A DNA stretch of 64,000 nt, taken from contig NC_080572.1 in NCBI RefSeq assembly GCF_030247185.1, forward strand, positions 304,035,656-304,099,655, given 5' to 3'. Positions within the stretch are counted from its first letter, which is position 1. Each line of letters opens with the position of its first letter. Positions 34,297-46,957 of the stretch are shown here, in pieces. The translations under genes were made by a program, and so were the position numbers. This DNA comes from Malaya genurostris (lineage: Eukaryota > Arthropoda > Insecta > Diptera > Culicidae). The notes beneath the pieces are model-generated. The model did no database searches. It had not been told where the DNA came from and saw only the letters and a list, made by a program, of their open reading frames with translations.

Positions 34297-35532
34297 CCTT
34301 CTTAGTCCACTTAGTGGAATTTTCATATATCTTGAAAAATCACCATAGGAGGGAGTACATGAAATTTTCGAAATCGAAAAAAAATTTTTGATGCCAAAAG
34401 GCTTAGAATTGCATGAAACGTCGAGATTTAGTGTCATCTCGAAAAAAAATTTTTTTGAAAAAGTCGACTTTTTGGGACTTAGAAAAAATATGAAAATTTT
34501 TCTAAGTCCCAGAAAGTTGATTTTTTCAAAAAAAAATTTTTTCGGGATAACACTAAATTTCGATGTTTTATGCAGTTTTAAGAGTTTTGGCATCAAAAAA
34601 AATTTTTTATTTTGGAAATTTCATGTACTCCCCCCTATGGTGCTTTTTCAAGATCGATAATTGTCAAACCTTTACCACCGGGCAGCACCCCTTAAGCATG
34701 TCCGATTTAGGTCAAATTTTGCATGAAGGCTTTTTTCGAGGTGCTTAAACTTTTGAGCACTAGAACTTTACGAAAATAGAGTTGATCCCAAAATTTTGGC
34801 ACCCTTATATATACAAGAGCGGTAAAAATCAACGTGTTTTGTCGGTTACGTCACTTATACAATCATATTTCTGGAACCAAAAGTCACAACCATTTGATCT
34901 TCGAACTTGATCAATGGCACGACAGTAGCTTTCAAACGAGCCCAAGTTTGTTGAAATCGGATCAGCCATCTCTGAGAAAATTGAGCGCGTTCAAATACAA
35001 CGCTTTTTGTCGGTTACGTCACTTATAGAATCATATCTCCGGAACCAAAAATCACAGCCATTTGATCTTCGAACTTGATCAATGGCCCGACAGTAGCTTT
35101 CAAACGAGCCCAAGTTTGTTCAAATCGGTTCAGCCATCTCTGAGAAAATTGAGCGCGTTCAAATACAACGCTTTTTGTCGGTTACGTCACTTATAGAATC
35201 ATATCTCCTGAACCAAAAATCACAGCCATTTGATCTTCGAACTTGATCAATGGCCCGACAGTAGCTTTCAAACGAGCCCAAGTTTGTTCAAATCGGTTCA
35301 GCCATCTCTGAGAAAATTGAGCGCGTTCAAATATCTTCGAAAAGTGCACACACATACACACACACACACATACACACACACACACATACACACACACACA
35401 CACACACACAGACATTTTCCGATCTCGACGAACTGAGTCGAATGGTATATAACACTATGGGTCTCCGAGGCTCCGTTCGAAAGTCGGTTTTTCCAGCAAT
35501 TCTAATACCTTTCTATAGAGAAAGGCAAAAAG
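34297..35532 (+). repeat. Array unit 5 (three subrepeats)
   Basis: Sister of unit 4. Its third subrepeat resembles its own second one (both with CACTTATAGAATCAT) instead of the GTGGGTTACG type found third in units 2-4, which shows subrepeat-level exchange independent of the 1.2-kb register. Confidence 0.85.
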
Positions 35533-36600
35533 CCTTCTTAGTCCACTTAGTGAAATTTTCATATATCTTGAAAAATCACCATAGGGGGGAGTACATGAAA
35601 TTTTCGAAATCGAAAAAAAATTTTTGATGCCAAAAGGCTTAGAATTGCATGAAACGTCGAGATTTAGTGTCATCTCGAAAAAAAATTTTTTTGAAAAAAT
35701 CGACTTTTTGGGACTAAATATGAAATTTGGGAAAAATATGAAAATTTTTCTAAGTCCCAGAAAGTTGATTTTTTCAAAAAAATTTTTTTTTGAGATGACA
35801 CTAAATTTCGATGTTTTATGCAGTTTTAAGAGTTTTGGCATCAAAAAAAATTTTCGATTTTGGAAATTTCATGTACTCCCCCCTATGGTGCTTTTTCAAG
35901 ATCGATAATTGTCAAACCTTTACCACCGGGCAGCACCCCTTAAGCATGTCCGATTTAGGTCAAATTTTGCATGAAGGCTTTTTTCGAGGTGCTTAAACTT
36001 TTGAGCACTAGAACTTTACGAAAATAGAGTTGATCCCAAAATTTTGGCACCCTTATATATACAAGAGCGGTAAAAATCAACGTGTTTTGTCGGTTACGTC
36101 ACTTATACAATCATATTTCTGGAACCAAAAGTCACAACCATTTGATCTTCGAACTTGATCAATGGCACGACAGTAGCTTTCAAACGAGCCCAAGTTTGTT
36201 GAAATCGGATCAGCCATCTCTGAGAAAATTGAGCGCGTTCAAATACAACGCTTTTTGTCGGTTACGTCACTTATACAATCATATCTCCGGAACCAAAAGT
36301 CACAGCCATTTTATCTTCGAACTTGATCAATGCCCCGATAGTAGCTTTCAAACGAGCCCAAGTTTGTTAAAATCGGTTGAGCCATCTCTGAGAAAATTGA
36401 GCGCGTTCAAATATCTTCGAAAAGTGCACACACATACACACACACATACACACACACACACACATACACACACACACACACAGACATTTTCCGATCTCGT
36501 CGAGCTGAGTCGAATGGTATATAACACTATGGGTCTCCGAGGCTCCGTTCGAAAGTCGGTTTTTCCAGCAATTCTAATACCTTTCTATAGAGAAAGGCAA
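35533..36600 (+). repeat. Array unit 6 (two subrepeats)
   Basis: Last unit, 1068 bp, one 168-bp subrepeat shorter than units 2-5. Its hairpin loop carries a small duplication around AAATATGAAATTTGGG (about 35716-35735). It is followed directly by the element's downstream sequence (CCAGACCCC, shared with 56393 on). Confidence 0.85.
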
Positions 36601-37030
36601 AAACCAGACCCCAACGTTTTCCTTTTCGTTGTTTGTTACTTTGGGGAGGTTTAACCACTACAAAATGGTAGATTTTGTCGTGAAAAATCGTAGTTTTCAC
36701 TTCGAACAACCACCGAAAATTAAAAAAAATTTAAAAAAATCAAACAGTCTAGAAAATCTTCTACTCTAACTATGCTGCGTTCGTTTGTTCAATTCTGATT
36801 ATCCTGCTCTGAGATACAGTGGGCACCGCAAATCATGATTTTTAAGAAGCGTTCTCGAAAATACCTCTTCACCGACTTATTTTTCAATATTTTTCCACGA
36901 AAAAATTACAAAATGTTGTTCGAATGATGTTTTTTATCATGCAAAACAGTTGAATTTATTTTGTTGAACGATAATTCTGGAAAAAATCGCAAAAATGATG
37001 ATTTTTTTCATCGTTTTTCATTCCCGGATA
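36601..37030 (+). repeat. Downstream part of the dispersed element
   Basis: CCAGACCCCAACGTTTTCC (36604 on) to the ATCATGCAAAA region (about 36950) aligns by eye with 56393-56580 after the solitary copy, with some sequence present only here. So the family extends past the tandem unit. No ORF of interest. Confidence 0.65.
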
Positions 37031-37488
37031 TAATTAGAGTACACCACTTCAACTGAAAATTTATTGGACTTTCAATAGTCTGAAATAAAAAATAAATATG
37101 AATTGATCATTCAAAGGATCGTAGACCAAGAAAAATCCAAGACCAAGAAGTTGGCCATATCGTTTACTTACAATGAAAATATTGCAGTTTCTTACATACG
37201 ATACACAGTATGCATTCTAGGTGTACAATACGGTATGAAATTAAACAAGAAAAAAATACGCCCATTATTCGAGTTAAACTATTTCATTGCTAACGAATCG
37301 CCATATTAAAAATGGCGACAAGGGACGCGGACGAGTTGAACTCACCACCACATCCAGCAGTTTTTTTTTTAAATTTATTGTATAGAAACTGCAACAGATA
37401 CAATAATGATAGTTATTGGAAAGAGCTCGGAGGTTTCAGTCAATTTAAATCTTAACTAGACACCGTTCTGCTTGTTTATATACAATAA
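37031..37488. other. No recognised gene
   Basis: Short AT-rich interval between the array's downstream flank and the Helitron-like element. A 68-codon ORF (37103-37309) has no recognisable domain. Confidence 0.4.
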
Positions 37489-39442
37489 CTAGCTGACCCA
37501 TCGAACTTCGTCTCGCTTGAAATTATTTTCTAAATTTATCTTTCTTGACAGCAGAATTGTCAAACGGTAATGCTTCTTTCCATTATTTCACTGATTATTT
37601 AGCCTAAAATAAACGAATTATGACGAATTCGTATCCAATACATTAACTTCGGCCCGAAAAAGAAATACCATACAAAATTATTGTGAACATGTTGAAAGAT
37701 TTTGTTACGGAAAAATTAAGTGAATGCACCGATCGCCATCTTATCCTTTGATTTAGTGCATTGAACAGAGATTGTAGATCTCTCTTATGGGGCAATTTAT
37801 CATTTCAGGAAAACAGCCATTGTTGCAGAACGCAAAAGTAGTCATCGAGCAGAAATTCAAAACAGAAATATCAATTTGTTTGGCACATTTTTTCTGAATA
37901 AACTGATGTTTTCTTCGATTCATCAAGAAATAGTAGAGGAAACTGCCATTGCGGTTTTCAACAATGGCTGTTTCCCGGAGATTGTTTGTATAACCTTAAA
38001 CTAATTGTTTCGACATATGAGATGAACGGTGGAGCAGAGATGACCAAGATGAATACTTGAAATTGATTCCGCAAATTTCCAAAAGCGACTTGATGTTTGT
38101 CATTGTAAAGTTTATTTGTAGACTGAAGACGTTAGGAAAATTGATGGTAAATAATAATGGATTATCGGAAGGAATAAACCTGTTTTGAGCGGTTGTCCAT
38201 TAGCTGCTTCACCGCTAGTCTGATGATATTACCTAATATTGTTTGATGAATGTTCGTAGCATGACAATCACAGGATCAATTTCTGATTAACAATTTAGCG
38301 ATGAAATAAGAAATTATTGAACATTCGAAAGCTCAAATTATCATTTTATCAAACATTGCACCCATTAACATCGACATGAACACTGCATTCGTTAAATAAT
38401 TGTATCAATAGTCGTCTCATTAGTTGAGGCACCTCATCATTTTAATTAGTACTCGATCTACAATTACCGAATGGCGTTGAGTTCGGTCTTGAGAGTCAAT
38501 ATCAGAAAGAATTATATGAAAAAATGTGCAATTTTTCTGTTCTAGCGGAGTGAATTATACCAGTATTCTTCTTATCGTTCAAGCCAATGCATAAAACAGT
38601 AGTAGTAATGGTTTTTGAATGCCAAGATCTCTCCTCCAGATATGGTATTCACGATTTGCATTTGGTAATTGGTCAAGTAATACAAAGTTCGAAAAATGGA
38701 ATGATTTAGCTTGAGCAGCTTACAAATGTCATGATGTCATAAGCAGCCTAAGCATCCTGTAATTCACCCTTAAAAATTTACTCGAAGCGGCTGAAGACAC
38801 TTCAGCATGCTAAATGAAAGAAATATCTCTTTATTTGACCTCGTTATTTCAGCAGCAGAATCCTGTCACTAATTCGTTAAAAATCATTCTATATGTCGAT
38901 ATGTTCAACTCACAATAGTCAACATTATTTATCCAACTGATCACATTGTACACAATGCATCCACTGGTAAACAATGTCAGAACTTTTGATCCTGCTTACG
39001 TTATATCAAGAACAGTCAAATGCGTTCCACCAGTCATTTGGCAAGCAATGATTGTGATATCCTATTCAGTATGTGTTTCAAACTAACGAATCACATGCAT
39101 GTAAAATCTCCACCCAAAACTACTCGTTGCGCGCCAATTTTCCAACGATCTAGTATTCTTTTCTTCAACGGCGAAATACTGAGCATCTTCTTGCGCGCCA
39201 AACATCAATCGTAGATCTAGCAATCATTGGCGACTTTTTTCAGTGGAAAATTCCATTGTCCATACAAAACAACTTTATGGATTTTTCCCACTTTTCCGGC
39301 AAATTTTCCTAATTTTTTTGATGTACGAACCCGGTAGGGGTGAAAACTGATCAAACAAAAAAGGAATCATGTAAATCCGTCCATCCGTTCTCACGTGATG
39401 CGATTACAAAGAATGATCTTTGCATTTTTATATATATATAGA
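37489..39442 (-). mobile_element. Helitron-like non-autonomous element, 1.95 kb
   Basis: On the minus strand it begins TCTATATATATATAAAAATG (from 39442), preceded by A, and ends GGGTCAGCTAG (37489), followed by T. A 5' TC, a 3' CTRR terminus and insertion between A and T without duplication are Helitron hallmarks, and this TATATAAAAATG start with a GGGTCAGCTAG end is common in insect genomes. No Rep/helicase ORF is visible, so it would be non-autonomous. The 3' hairpin expected of Helitrons is weak here, so the class remains provisional. An internal inverted repeat AACAGCCATTGTTG / CAACAATGGCTGTT lies at about 37811 and 37960. Confidence 0.5.
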
Positions 39443-39488
39443 TAGAAGAAAGCAAATAGGAAGCTGTTATGAAATTTTGAATGATTAA

Positions 39489-39764
39489 TACCGTTTTCGT
39501 TTTTGAACCTAGACGCGGGCTACTCTGACTCCGAGTAAAACGAACACGTGGTACGCGCCCAACTACAACAACTCATGAAAAAAAGAAAAAATAAACAAAC
39601 TTGCATGGATGCGTGGTGCGACCCGAGAAAATTTTCAGAGCGAAACTACGCGGTTGGAGTCCGATCTAGAGCGACCTCAGGTTGCTAAAACAAACATATC
39701 AAACGTTGTTTGGGCGACTCTGGGTCAGCTTTCGGGCTGCTCTGATCAATAAACGAAAACGGTA
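39489..39764. mobile_element. MITE, 276 bp, PIF/Harbinger-type
   Basis: Perfect 14-bp terminal inverted repeats TACCGTTTTCGTTT (39489-39502) and AAACGAAAACGGTA (39751-39764) are flanked by the 3-bp duplication TAA (39486-39488 and 39765-39767). A 3-bp T-A-rich duplication fits PIF/Harbinger insertion (TWA). No coding capacity. It lies 47 bp from the Helitron-like element's 5' end. Confidence 0.75.
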
Positions 39765-42700
39765 TAAATTTACATATGGGAACTAAACCAAAGACAACTG
39801 GAAACCAATTACCGAAGACATAAACATAAACACAACACAAATTCAAAGTGTGTCGGATTCTGTCGCAATTGCCAGTATCCGACCAATTTCAATCCGACAC
39901 GTTATGAATGAGTCATTCACATTGTGCTCGAATATATCACCTGGCTGTCCTGGAAATGTATCTTTCTCTCTCTCTCTCTCTCTCTATCCGCCTTCGTTAG
40001 TCTGTGAGTTTGGGTTCGAAGCAAACAATGGTGCCACGATTGTCATTCCTAACCTCTATATTTCTCTCTGACGTCGCCCCACGTTGGACCACTCATTCCG
40101 GTTGTGGTTCCCCTGGGGGCCAATTCTCCCCCGGTTTCCCAGAGTGCTCCCGAGTCGACCGGTCGAAGAAGATGGATCTACTGATCGCGACATTGCGATA
40201 GGGAAGAACAATTGAATCAGAATAATAAATAAAAATTAAATTTACTTTTATGTCCCACTTCTCGCAGACACACTTAAGGGGTTTGCACCTGGAACTTGGG
40301 GTGGGGGGCACTAGAGGGAAGACGAGACTAGGTAAGAGCACAGTACGATCAAAGAAATAGGTCTCGTGGAGCACGTTAATGCAATAGCTGAATGACACCC
40401 ATTGACGAGAGCTGTGAGTGTTAAGTGAGGGCACATTGCATCTCCTGCATGTCGGGCTAAAAATGGGACAATCATAATTGCCACGATTGGTGTCTTACTT
40501 CTTCCAATAAGCATTGTATGTACATTAAATGAGAGCTACAATAAAATATCAAGTGATCTACGCTACATAAGTCATTCTACGAATGGAAACCCAGTGCCAT
40601 TGAAAGCATATTCATATTCTTCACTTCAATGGTTTAAACCTCTGTGGAATCGCATAACCTGAAGCGTTTTTTTATCTTCTTGCGATGAAGGATAAATTAT
40701 GACTTCCGATGGTGTTTTTTTTTTTGGTTTTGTTTTGATGACTCCCAACTCGTCGTGAAGACAAAAACTGGTTTAGCCTATCAATCAGCACTCGAGCGAA
40801 TGTTGGCTGAATTTTCTACAGGTATGGAAAGAATTTTCGGATACAGTGCATAATATGTTCATTCTTTCATTCCATATGCTCACATAAATTTGAACCTGTG
40901 CTACATCGTGATACGATACAATTGGGGTCAGTACGTAAACGTAACTCATCGTCGTAGTCCGCTCGTAAATATTTGTGCGATTTCATCCTATCGCGGTGCA
41001 TATGGCGGCAGTTGAGAATCACAAATTCAATCGAATCCCATTTTTCATAAACACTACCCTCCATCTTTGATTAGCTGGCGACCTACATTTTCCATGGTCC
41101 ATGGTCCATTCCGAAGCGGAAATCGGCTTTCCGGCTCCAAAGTCCTGAGGCTACAGCTCAACGCGGTGCACACAAAAACAATACCGCGGTTGCCTTGCTA
41201 CTTTACTATCGTAGATGATTTATCTGCTCGCCACTATCATCCGGACTGCAATGCAATGCAATGCACAGAGAGCGTGAGGAGAAAATTCGAACATACCTAT
41301 AATAAACCCGCCTGATTCCGCTGATCCGGAAGCCCCGCCGAAGTCGTGAATTTCCATAAGTCCCTCTGGTCAGTCGTCGTTTACCGGTAGAATCTATTAG
41401 CCGGAAGGCAAGATTGAGTTCGGACACTGGAACGTTTAGTATGCAAATGGTTTTCAACGACAAATTTTATTCCAACACCGCACAGTACCTTCCCATGCCA
41501 GGCCGGAGATTGGAATCTTGATTGTTGTTCCAGCAATGGGATTTATCAGTATCTGCCAGTGGCTGTAATATCAGTTTGCAGCACTATCCGGGGAACGATA
41601 AATATTTCACTCGTTATGATGAATAAATTATTGTTCCCGAAAGTGGTCTATTGTAATAGCTGATCCATGAATCCGACCAACAACGAAGTCGGGACTGTCA
41701 GGGGCTACCCGTTTTGATGGGTTTCACCGAAGCTTCGAGAAGTGACCGGAACTGGCGCACTAATTTAGAAGTGAGAAACTATTGTGTACCAACTGACAAA
41801 AAGCATTTTGTGATTCTGAGAAGCTTTTAGTTTTTCTTTTTTTTTCTTATTTCCGCCGTGATGCTCACATTTTTCTCCATTACTTATAGAATAATCTAAA
41901 CGAATAGTAATTTGGAGCCGAATGGAACAAGGATGACTCTATCTATTTGTCCGCTCAAGACATCTGAAACCATGAATATAGTATAAAGTAAGGCATCCCC
42001 TTTTGATCGGTTCGAAGCTGTTCATCGGTATGAACTGATCAACATATCGTCTTAAAAAATGTGTTGCTTTGGAAAACATTTTTCCATTTTTTTAATATGT
42101 GTTGAACTTTTGATAATTTTTCGGATTTTCAATATTTAAAACTAACTTTGAAAAGGCCTCAAAAATTGCATCGAGTTCCACTTAGATTTTTTCTAGTATT
42201 GTTAATTGTCAAAAAGTAAACAAAACAAAAATTACAACAATTTGCTTAAGTTGCGCGTGCAAGCATGAGCTTGTTATGCGTGTTTACGCGCACTTTGTAG
42301 TAGATATTTAGGTAATAGAGGTAGATTCTACGCAGATAAATTAAAAAAACTGTTTTTAAAATAAAGTGAATATGTCTCAAAAAATATTTTTTTTTACATT
42401 GTTTATATCTTCAGCAAAAATACTTCAATGTTTTTTTCTTCAAAACGAGATAGAAAACAAAAATTTTTTTATGTAAAAAAAATTATTTTTATTTGAAAAA
42501 ATTAACATAAATTAAGTTGCCACTTTCAAAAGAAGCGTTATATAATCTTGTAAAACTTCTTCGAAGACACGTTAGCTCTTAAAAATCAGAGAAAGTCAGT
42601 ACAGACTTTTGACCATCTTGTTTCAGTTTTGGACCACTGTGCGTCCGTTTGACTTTTCTGTTACCGTCAATGAAGCTCAAAGACAATTGTTAGGAGTTTG

Positions 42701-43608
42701 TATCGTGAATTTTGAGGTTTTTTTTTCATATAGACAATTGTATGCAGCCTGTATGCATTTCGTCAAACCATAGTTTTTCGAAAATAGAACAACGAGAAAG
42801 GCTGTTTATCATAGAGCTATTATTCCCAACCTGTTGTCCGCGATATAAATAGGTTGGGGACCACTGTCATAGGGCATTATAATGATTTTTTTCTTCAATA
42901 ATAATTGAAATTGAGTATTAGTTTGGACTTTTTACATCTAATCTATTTTCATTGCTGATCATATTGTGGCCAGTTCTTCTTTGGTCACAACATAATTCCT
43001 TTGATCACAGAAAGCGGCTTGTATACATTTTCCAAACATTGTATTTTTCCGTTTATTTCCATGGCCAGTAAATGTCTAAGTAGAATTTGAACGTCAATTC
43101 TGAAAAATTCTATTTTCGAAGGGATCAAAAATTTGTATAATCGCTGAAATAAGTGCTACATTGAATAAAAGTATTTGAAAAATTTTCATGATAGTTACTT
43201 GGCAACCCCATCTACCACAGTTTTTTTGTCAGTTCATTTGTCAGTCATACTGAGCTGTTTTCGCGATGGGTTAAGTTAATATTAATTATAAAGTTCATAT
43301 ACGATATGTTTCCAATAATCGCAGATTGATAAATTTTGTTATGAAGTACTTGTAGTTACTGAGAATACTTTTAAGGCCTTTCATGAAAGAACTCTGGCCA
43401 CAAGAATCTCACAGTAAATCTGAAACTGTCAGAGCATGCAATAATTCTCCAGGTCGATCAATAATTTATCAGCTCGAACGTATCTGGCAAACGAAAGCTT
43501 TGGATGAGAATCACTTAAGAAAGAAAAGATGCTTATATGGAAGAATTTTGGAGACAAATTAAAAACAAAATAATTCCAGCAAAACTGAAAATATATGAAA
43601 CTTAGCTG
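39765..43608. other. No recognised gene
   Basis: Includes a (TC)n tract at 39961-39986, a less AT-rich stretch (about 40000-41760) with many short ORFs on both strands, a tandem CCATGGTCCATGGTCC near 41092-41107, and a very AT-rich stretch (about 42050-43200). No transposon end, RNA gene or protein domain was recognised. Part of it could be host intron or intergenic DNA. Confidence 0.4.
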
Positions 43609-43610
43609 TA

Positions 43611-44524
43611 CAGTCCGCCATCTAACTTTTTTTTTTTGAACTAGCGGTTACTTCGACATTGGTAACCTTAATGTCACTTCTGATTTGACAGAAACTTAGT
43701 TTTATCCTTCCACTGAATGTAAATGGTTGTTTATACGCTTGAGGAACGCGTGAAAATAGTGCCAACTGGGCTTGTGATCAGCTCGAAGAAGATGCCGAAT
43801 TTTGCCAAAAAATCATCTTCTCGGATGAGGCACATTTGCATCTCGGCGGGTATGTTACTAAGCAAAAGTGTTGCATCTGGGATACGGAAAACCCGCACGT
43901 TATCATGGAGAAACCGATGCATCCTCAGAGAGTGACGGTTTGGTTCGGATTTTGGTCTGGCGGCATCATTGGGCCATTTTTCTTCGAAAATGAGACAGGA
44001 ACCGCCGCCACGGTCAATGGCGAGCGCTACCGCGCCATGATTAGCGATTGGTTCTTCCCGTTACTTGAAAATGAAGACTTGGACACCATTTGGTTCCGAC
44101 AAGACGGCGCTCCGTGCCACAAAGCCAACGCTTCGATCGATCTTCTGCGCACAGTCTTCAAAGATCGAATTATCAGTCGAAATTCGGATGTCGTTTGGCC
44201 GCCTCGGAGCTGTGATTTGACGCCGTTAGACTATTATCTTTGGGGGGCTGTCAAAGATAAGTGTTATGTGGACAAACCAGCCTTGAAGGACAACATTCGT
44301 GCAGTCATAGCTGAAATAAAGCTACATACAATCGAAAATGTACTAAAAAACTGGACCGACCGTATGGCGTACTGCAGGCCAACCGAGGCAGCCATTTGAA
44401 TGAAATTATATTCCACAATTAATTGGAAGGATTGTACTTTAATATGAAATAATAAATTTTGAAATCGGATGAACCGTTTGTGTTTTATTGCATGTTTAAA
44501 AAAAAGGTTACATGGCGGACCCTG
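43611..44524 (+). mobile_element. Mariner (DD41D type), internally deleted
   Basis: The ends are CAGTCCGCCATCTAAC (43611 on) and its inverted partner GTTACATGGCGGACCCTG (to 44524), each followed by a run of A/T. The flanks are TA on both sides (43609-43610 and 44525-44526), the target duplication of Tc1/mariner elements. Total 914 bp is shorter than a typical 1.3-kb mariner because the transposase N-terminal region is deleted. The rest of the transposase is intact. Confidence 0.85.
43723..44399 (+). pseudogene. DD41D mariner transposase, N-terminal deletion
   Basis: The start MVVYTLEERVKIV (43723) is followed after about 14 codons by a frame change and then the catalytic core NWACDQLEEDAEFCQKIIFS-DEAH (first Asp). 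The helix-turn-helix region that normally separates these, about 100 residues, is missing. From 43836 one open frame runs to the stop at 44399. It includes TENPHVIMEKPMHPQRVTVW, WFRQDGAPCHKA (second Asp) and CDLTPLDYYLWG (third Asp). There are 41 residues between the last two Asp, the spacing of the rosa-like DD41D group. All three catalytic residues are encoded, but without the DNA-binding domain it cannot bind its ends. Confidence 0.85.
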
Positions 44525-44526
44525 TA

Positions 44527-46559
44527 CATGTTGATCCGAGAAAGATGTTACCAAAGAGATTGATAAGTCGAGCATATGAAGCAATTTTGTGATTTGCGCA
44601 ATCCAATTAATCAATTAAATTGGAGTGCTCGTTGCATGCTGCAAAAGACAAAACTTCAGTACGCCCCCTATTCGGGAGTCAGGCATACGGAAAGAGACGG
44701 AAACTGCCACGCTAAGAGACCGCACCGTCGGCACGCTCTGCAATCATCATTAATCGTTGTCGACAACCGTCAAATGTCGACGAAAAGGGCTGGGCACCAA
44801 ACCGTCAAATGCTAGCGACGCACATAAATTATGCTGCTCTCTCTTTCTCTCGCTACACCCCTACTAATTTGCAGCCATATTTTTGTTTTCCGGATCGCTC
44901 CACAAAAGGGCAAACAAATTTCTTGTAGCGAAGGCTCAAAGTGACTTAAGCAATCGCACGTTTAGCAGAATCACTTCGGCGCGCGGCCCGTGGACGGAGG
45001 GAACTAGTAAAAGATTAATCTCTGTACCGTGTTTTCTCCTCGTCATTGGAAGGCAGACAGTGAAATATCCCAACTCTCACCGGTTGCCATTTTGAGTGGG
45101 GTTCCGTGTGTTACGGCTATGACGTACAACTTTACCATACTACCAATAGTTGCTCTTAAATAATTTACGACGATTTACGATATCTGAAAATTTTGTAAAA
45201 ATAAATATCATCTGTGATATACTAAATATGGTATTTTAATCATAAAAATTCCCAAAGAAACAAAAGTGCGGATAAAAGGAAATAATTTGACAGCTTACAA
45301 AGTTCATGAATCTAAGCAGTCCGTTTTCAAAGCTGCGTGAAAATTCGCTTCTGTACTTATAAGTTCCATACGTACTTTTAAGCAGCCGGAACGTTTATTG
45401 GTTGCTTGGATGAATTTTTCTCTAAGCACGGAACTCTATATGTACATACGATATGATGCCAATGGCATTTGATCGTAGATAGTAGCAGTCATTTAGCCTT
45501 GCTCGTAGAGATTCATTGGGTTTGGTGTTTCTTTTTCTTCAGACTGCAGCTAATTTGGGCCGTATCACAAGTAATCCGTCTCACCGTTTTGAATTGGTAA
45601 TGAAATGCATAATCAAATAGATGGGGAGTAGCCGTGGTAGCAATTTCAAATTCGCATGCATTTCCGCGCCGAAGAGAAAATTCTGATGATGACGATGATG
45701 ATGACAATGTCGGGAAATGTCTTATTTAGCAAAGCTGGCAATCTGGCATCATCAGTAATCTATTCAAGGCTACGTCACAACGCACTTGTAAACAGAAGAC
45801 ACAGTTCGTCATTTCATGTAAATCATAAAAAAACCGCATTTAGTCAGTATTATAATAGAAAGAAAGATGTGTTGTTTTTTTTAGTAGCTAGAATAAATCA
45901 TGACATTTTATAGCAAGAAAAATTCACTGGGAAAAATTAAAGAAAAAATTTGTTGGGTTCGGCACCAAAATCTAGCTAGTATTATTTCATATTCCAAACG
46001 CAAGGCTAGAATAAACCCAAATCGATTACACAGATAAAGTTAAGCTTTACAGCCATTCTGAATTAACTAAACGAGTTCGTGAAAGTACATGAATTTTAAT
46101 GATGTTCCGGTAAGCATATTTCAGCAATTCGAAGGTAAGTATAGGAAAATTCAATCAATCAGGCTTCAGATAGTAGTAGTGAAGCCCAAAGTATTCTCAC
46201 ACGACCATGGCTAACAGAACGGTTTTGATGGTGATCAACTGAAAAATGTATTTGTTTATTGACGACTAACAATTATTTTCGAATTCGATTATTTTTGTAA
46301 CATTTTCATTTGACTCAAATTTTGAAAAAGCATTCTGCATAATAAAAATGACGGATGGATAATATGAAAATGTAAAAAAAACTGACATACTTCACTCAAA
46401 ACAATATGTTGCATGACATTTGGTCGTCTTTCTTTTGGACGGCTATTTTGCAGAACATCCGAATTTACGTTTTTTATTAAAATCCAATGCTTTTTCATTA
46501 CAAAGTCAAAACAAAACAGTTCATATCTATATTTGTTCAAATGGTCATAAATTTGCATA
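44527..46559. other. No recognised gene
   Basis: Includes a pyrimidine-rich CTCTCTCTTTCTCTC patch near 44840 and a GATGATGACGATGATGATGA run near 45683-45705. Short ORFs have no recognisable domain. A TTACACAGATAAAG motif near 46030 resembles the ends of the MITE at 56846 but no partner was found. Confidence 0.4.
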
Positions 46560-46803
46560 GTGGTTTAAAATTTCCAATGGTTTTTCAAAATGACAAAATC
46601 GAACATTTTATTCTAATCCTTATCCCCTAGTCCCAGATCTTACATACAAAACCTGAATTTGATGATAAATGTCATTCAAAACACGAAACCAAAATCCAAA
46701 ATATGCACAAAAATTTGTTTTGTTATCTTTCAAGAATCAAAGAAAATTATTATGAGAATATGAGAGATATGACAAAGGCATCATTACACCACTAGGTGCA
46801 TTA
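46560..46803 (-). repeat. CCACCTAGTGG-type repeat, inverted copy
   Basis: Minus-strand reading from 46803: TTTAATGCACCTAGTGGTGT then AATGATGCCTTTGTCATATC, matching the leader motif at 18661, 28787, 30357 and 55620. The inner limit is uncertain because the AT-rich interior is poorly conserved. Confidence 0.5.
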
Positions 46804-46805
46804 AA

Positions 46806-46875
46806 CCACACACTTAAAAAAATCCTGTGATTTTACATCTTATTAGATGCACATAAATGGAGCGTCGCAGTTCAC
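46806..46875 (+). repeat. MITE end fragment (ACACA...TTTACAT...GGAGC)
   Basis: CACACACTTAAAAAAATCCT then GTGATTTTACAT and ATGCACATAAATGGAGC correspond motif by motif to the left end of the MITE at 56846-57099. No matching right terminus was found before the tRNA-like segment, so it is probably truncated. Confidence 0.45.
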
Positions 46876-46957
46876 GCAAATTTACGTGGAAGAATATTTA
46901 ATATTGTGCCTAAAACTCCATGACATGAAATTCATTGAAATAAAAAAAAAGAATACT

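Larger units (their letters stand above)
29041..36600 (+). repeat. Tandem array of six ~1.1-1.24-kb units
   Basis: Units begin CCTTCTTAGTCCACTTAGTG (or a close variant) at 29041, 30600, 31828, 33061, 34297 and 35533, and end CTATAGAGAAAGGCAAAA. Spacing for units 2-6 is 1228, 1233, 1236 and 1236 bp. Each unit has, in order: a ~360-bp hairpin; an A/T-rich link with GCACCCCTTAAGCATG; two or three copies of a 168-bp subrepeat (three for units 2-5, two for units 1 and 6); a (CA)n tract with TACA interruptions; and a fixed tail (TCGAGCTGAGTCGAATGG ... AGAGAAAGGC). Units are near-identical, implying recent amplification or homogenisation. A single-copy version lies at 55490-56600. Confidence 0.9.

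Noticed and set aside
43265..43608. Coding remnant upstream of the DD41D mariner
   Set aside because: Short phrases can be translated (for example DAYMEEFWRQIKNKI) but no consistent domain order emerged; too weak to list as a gene.
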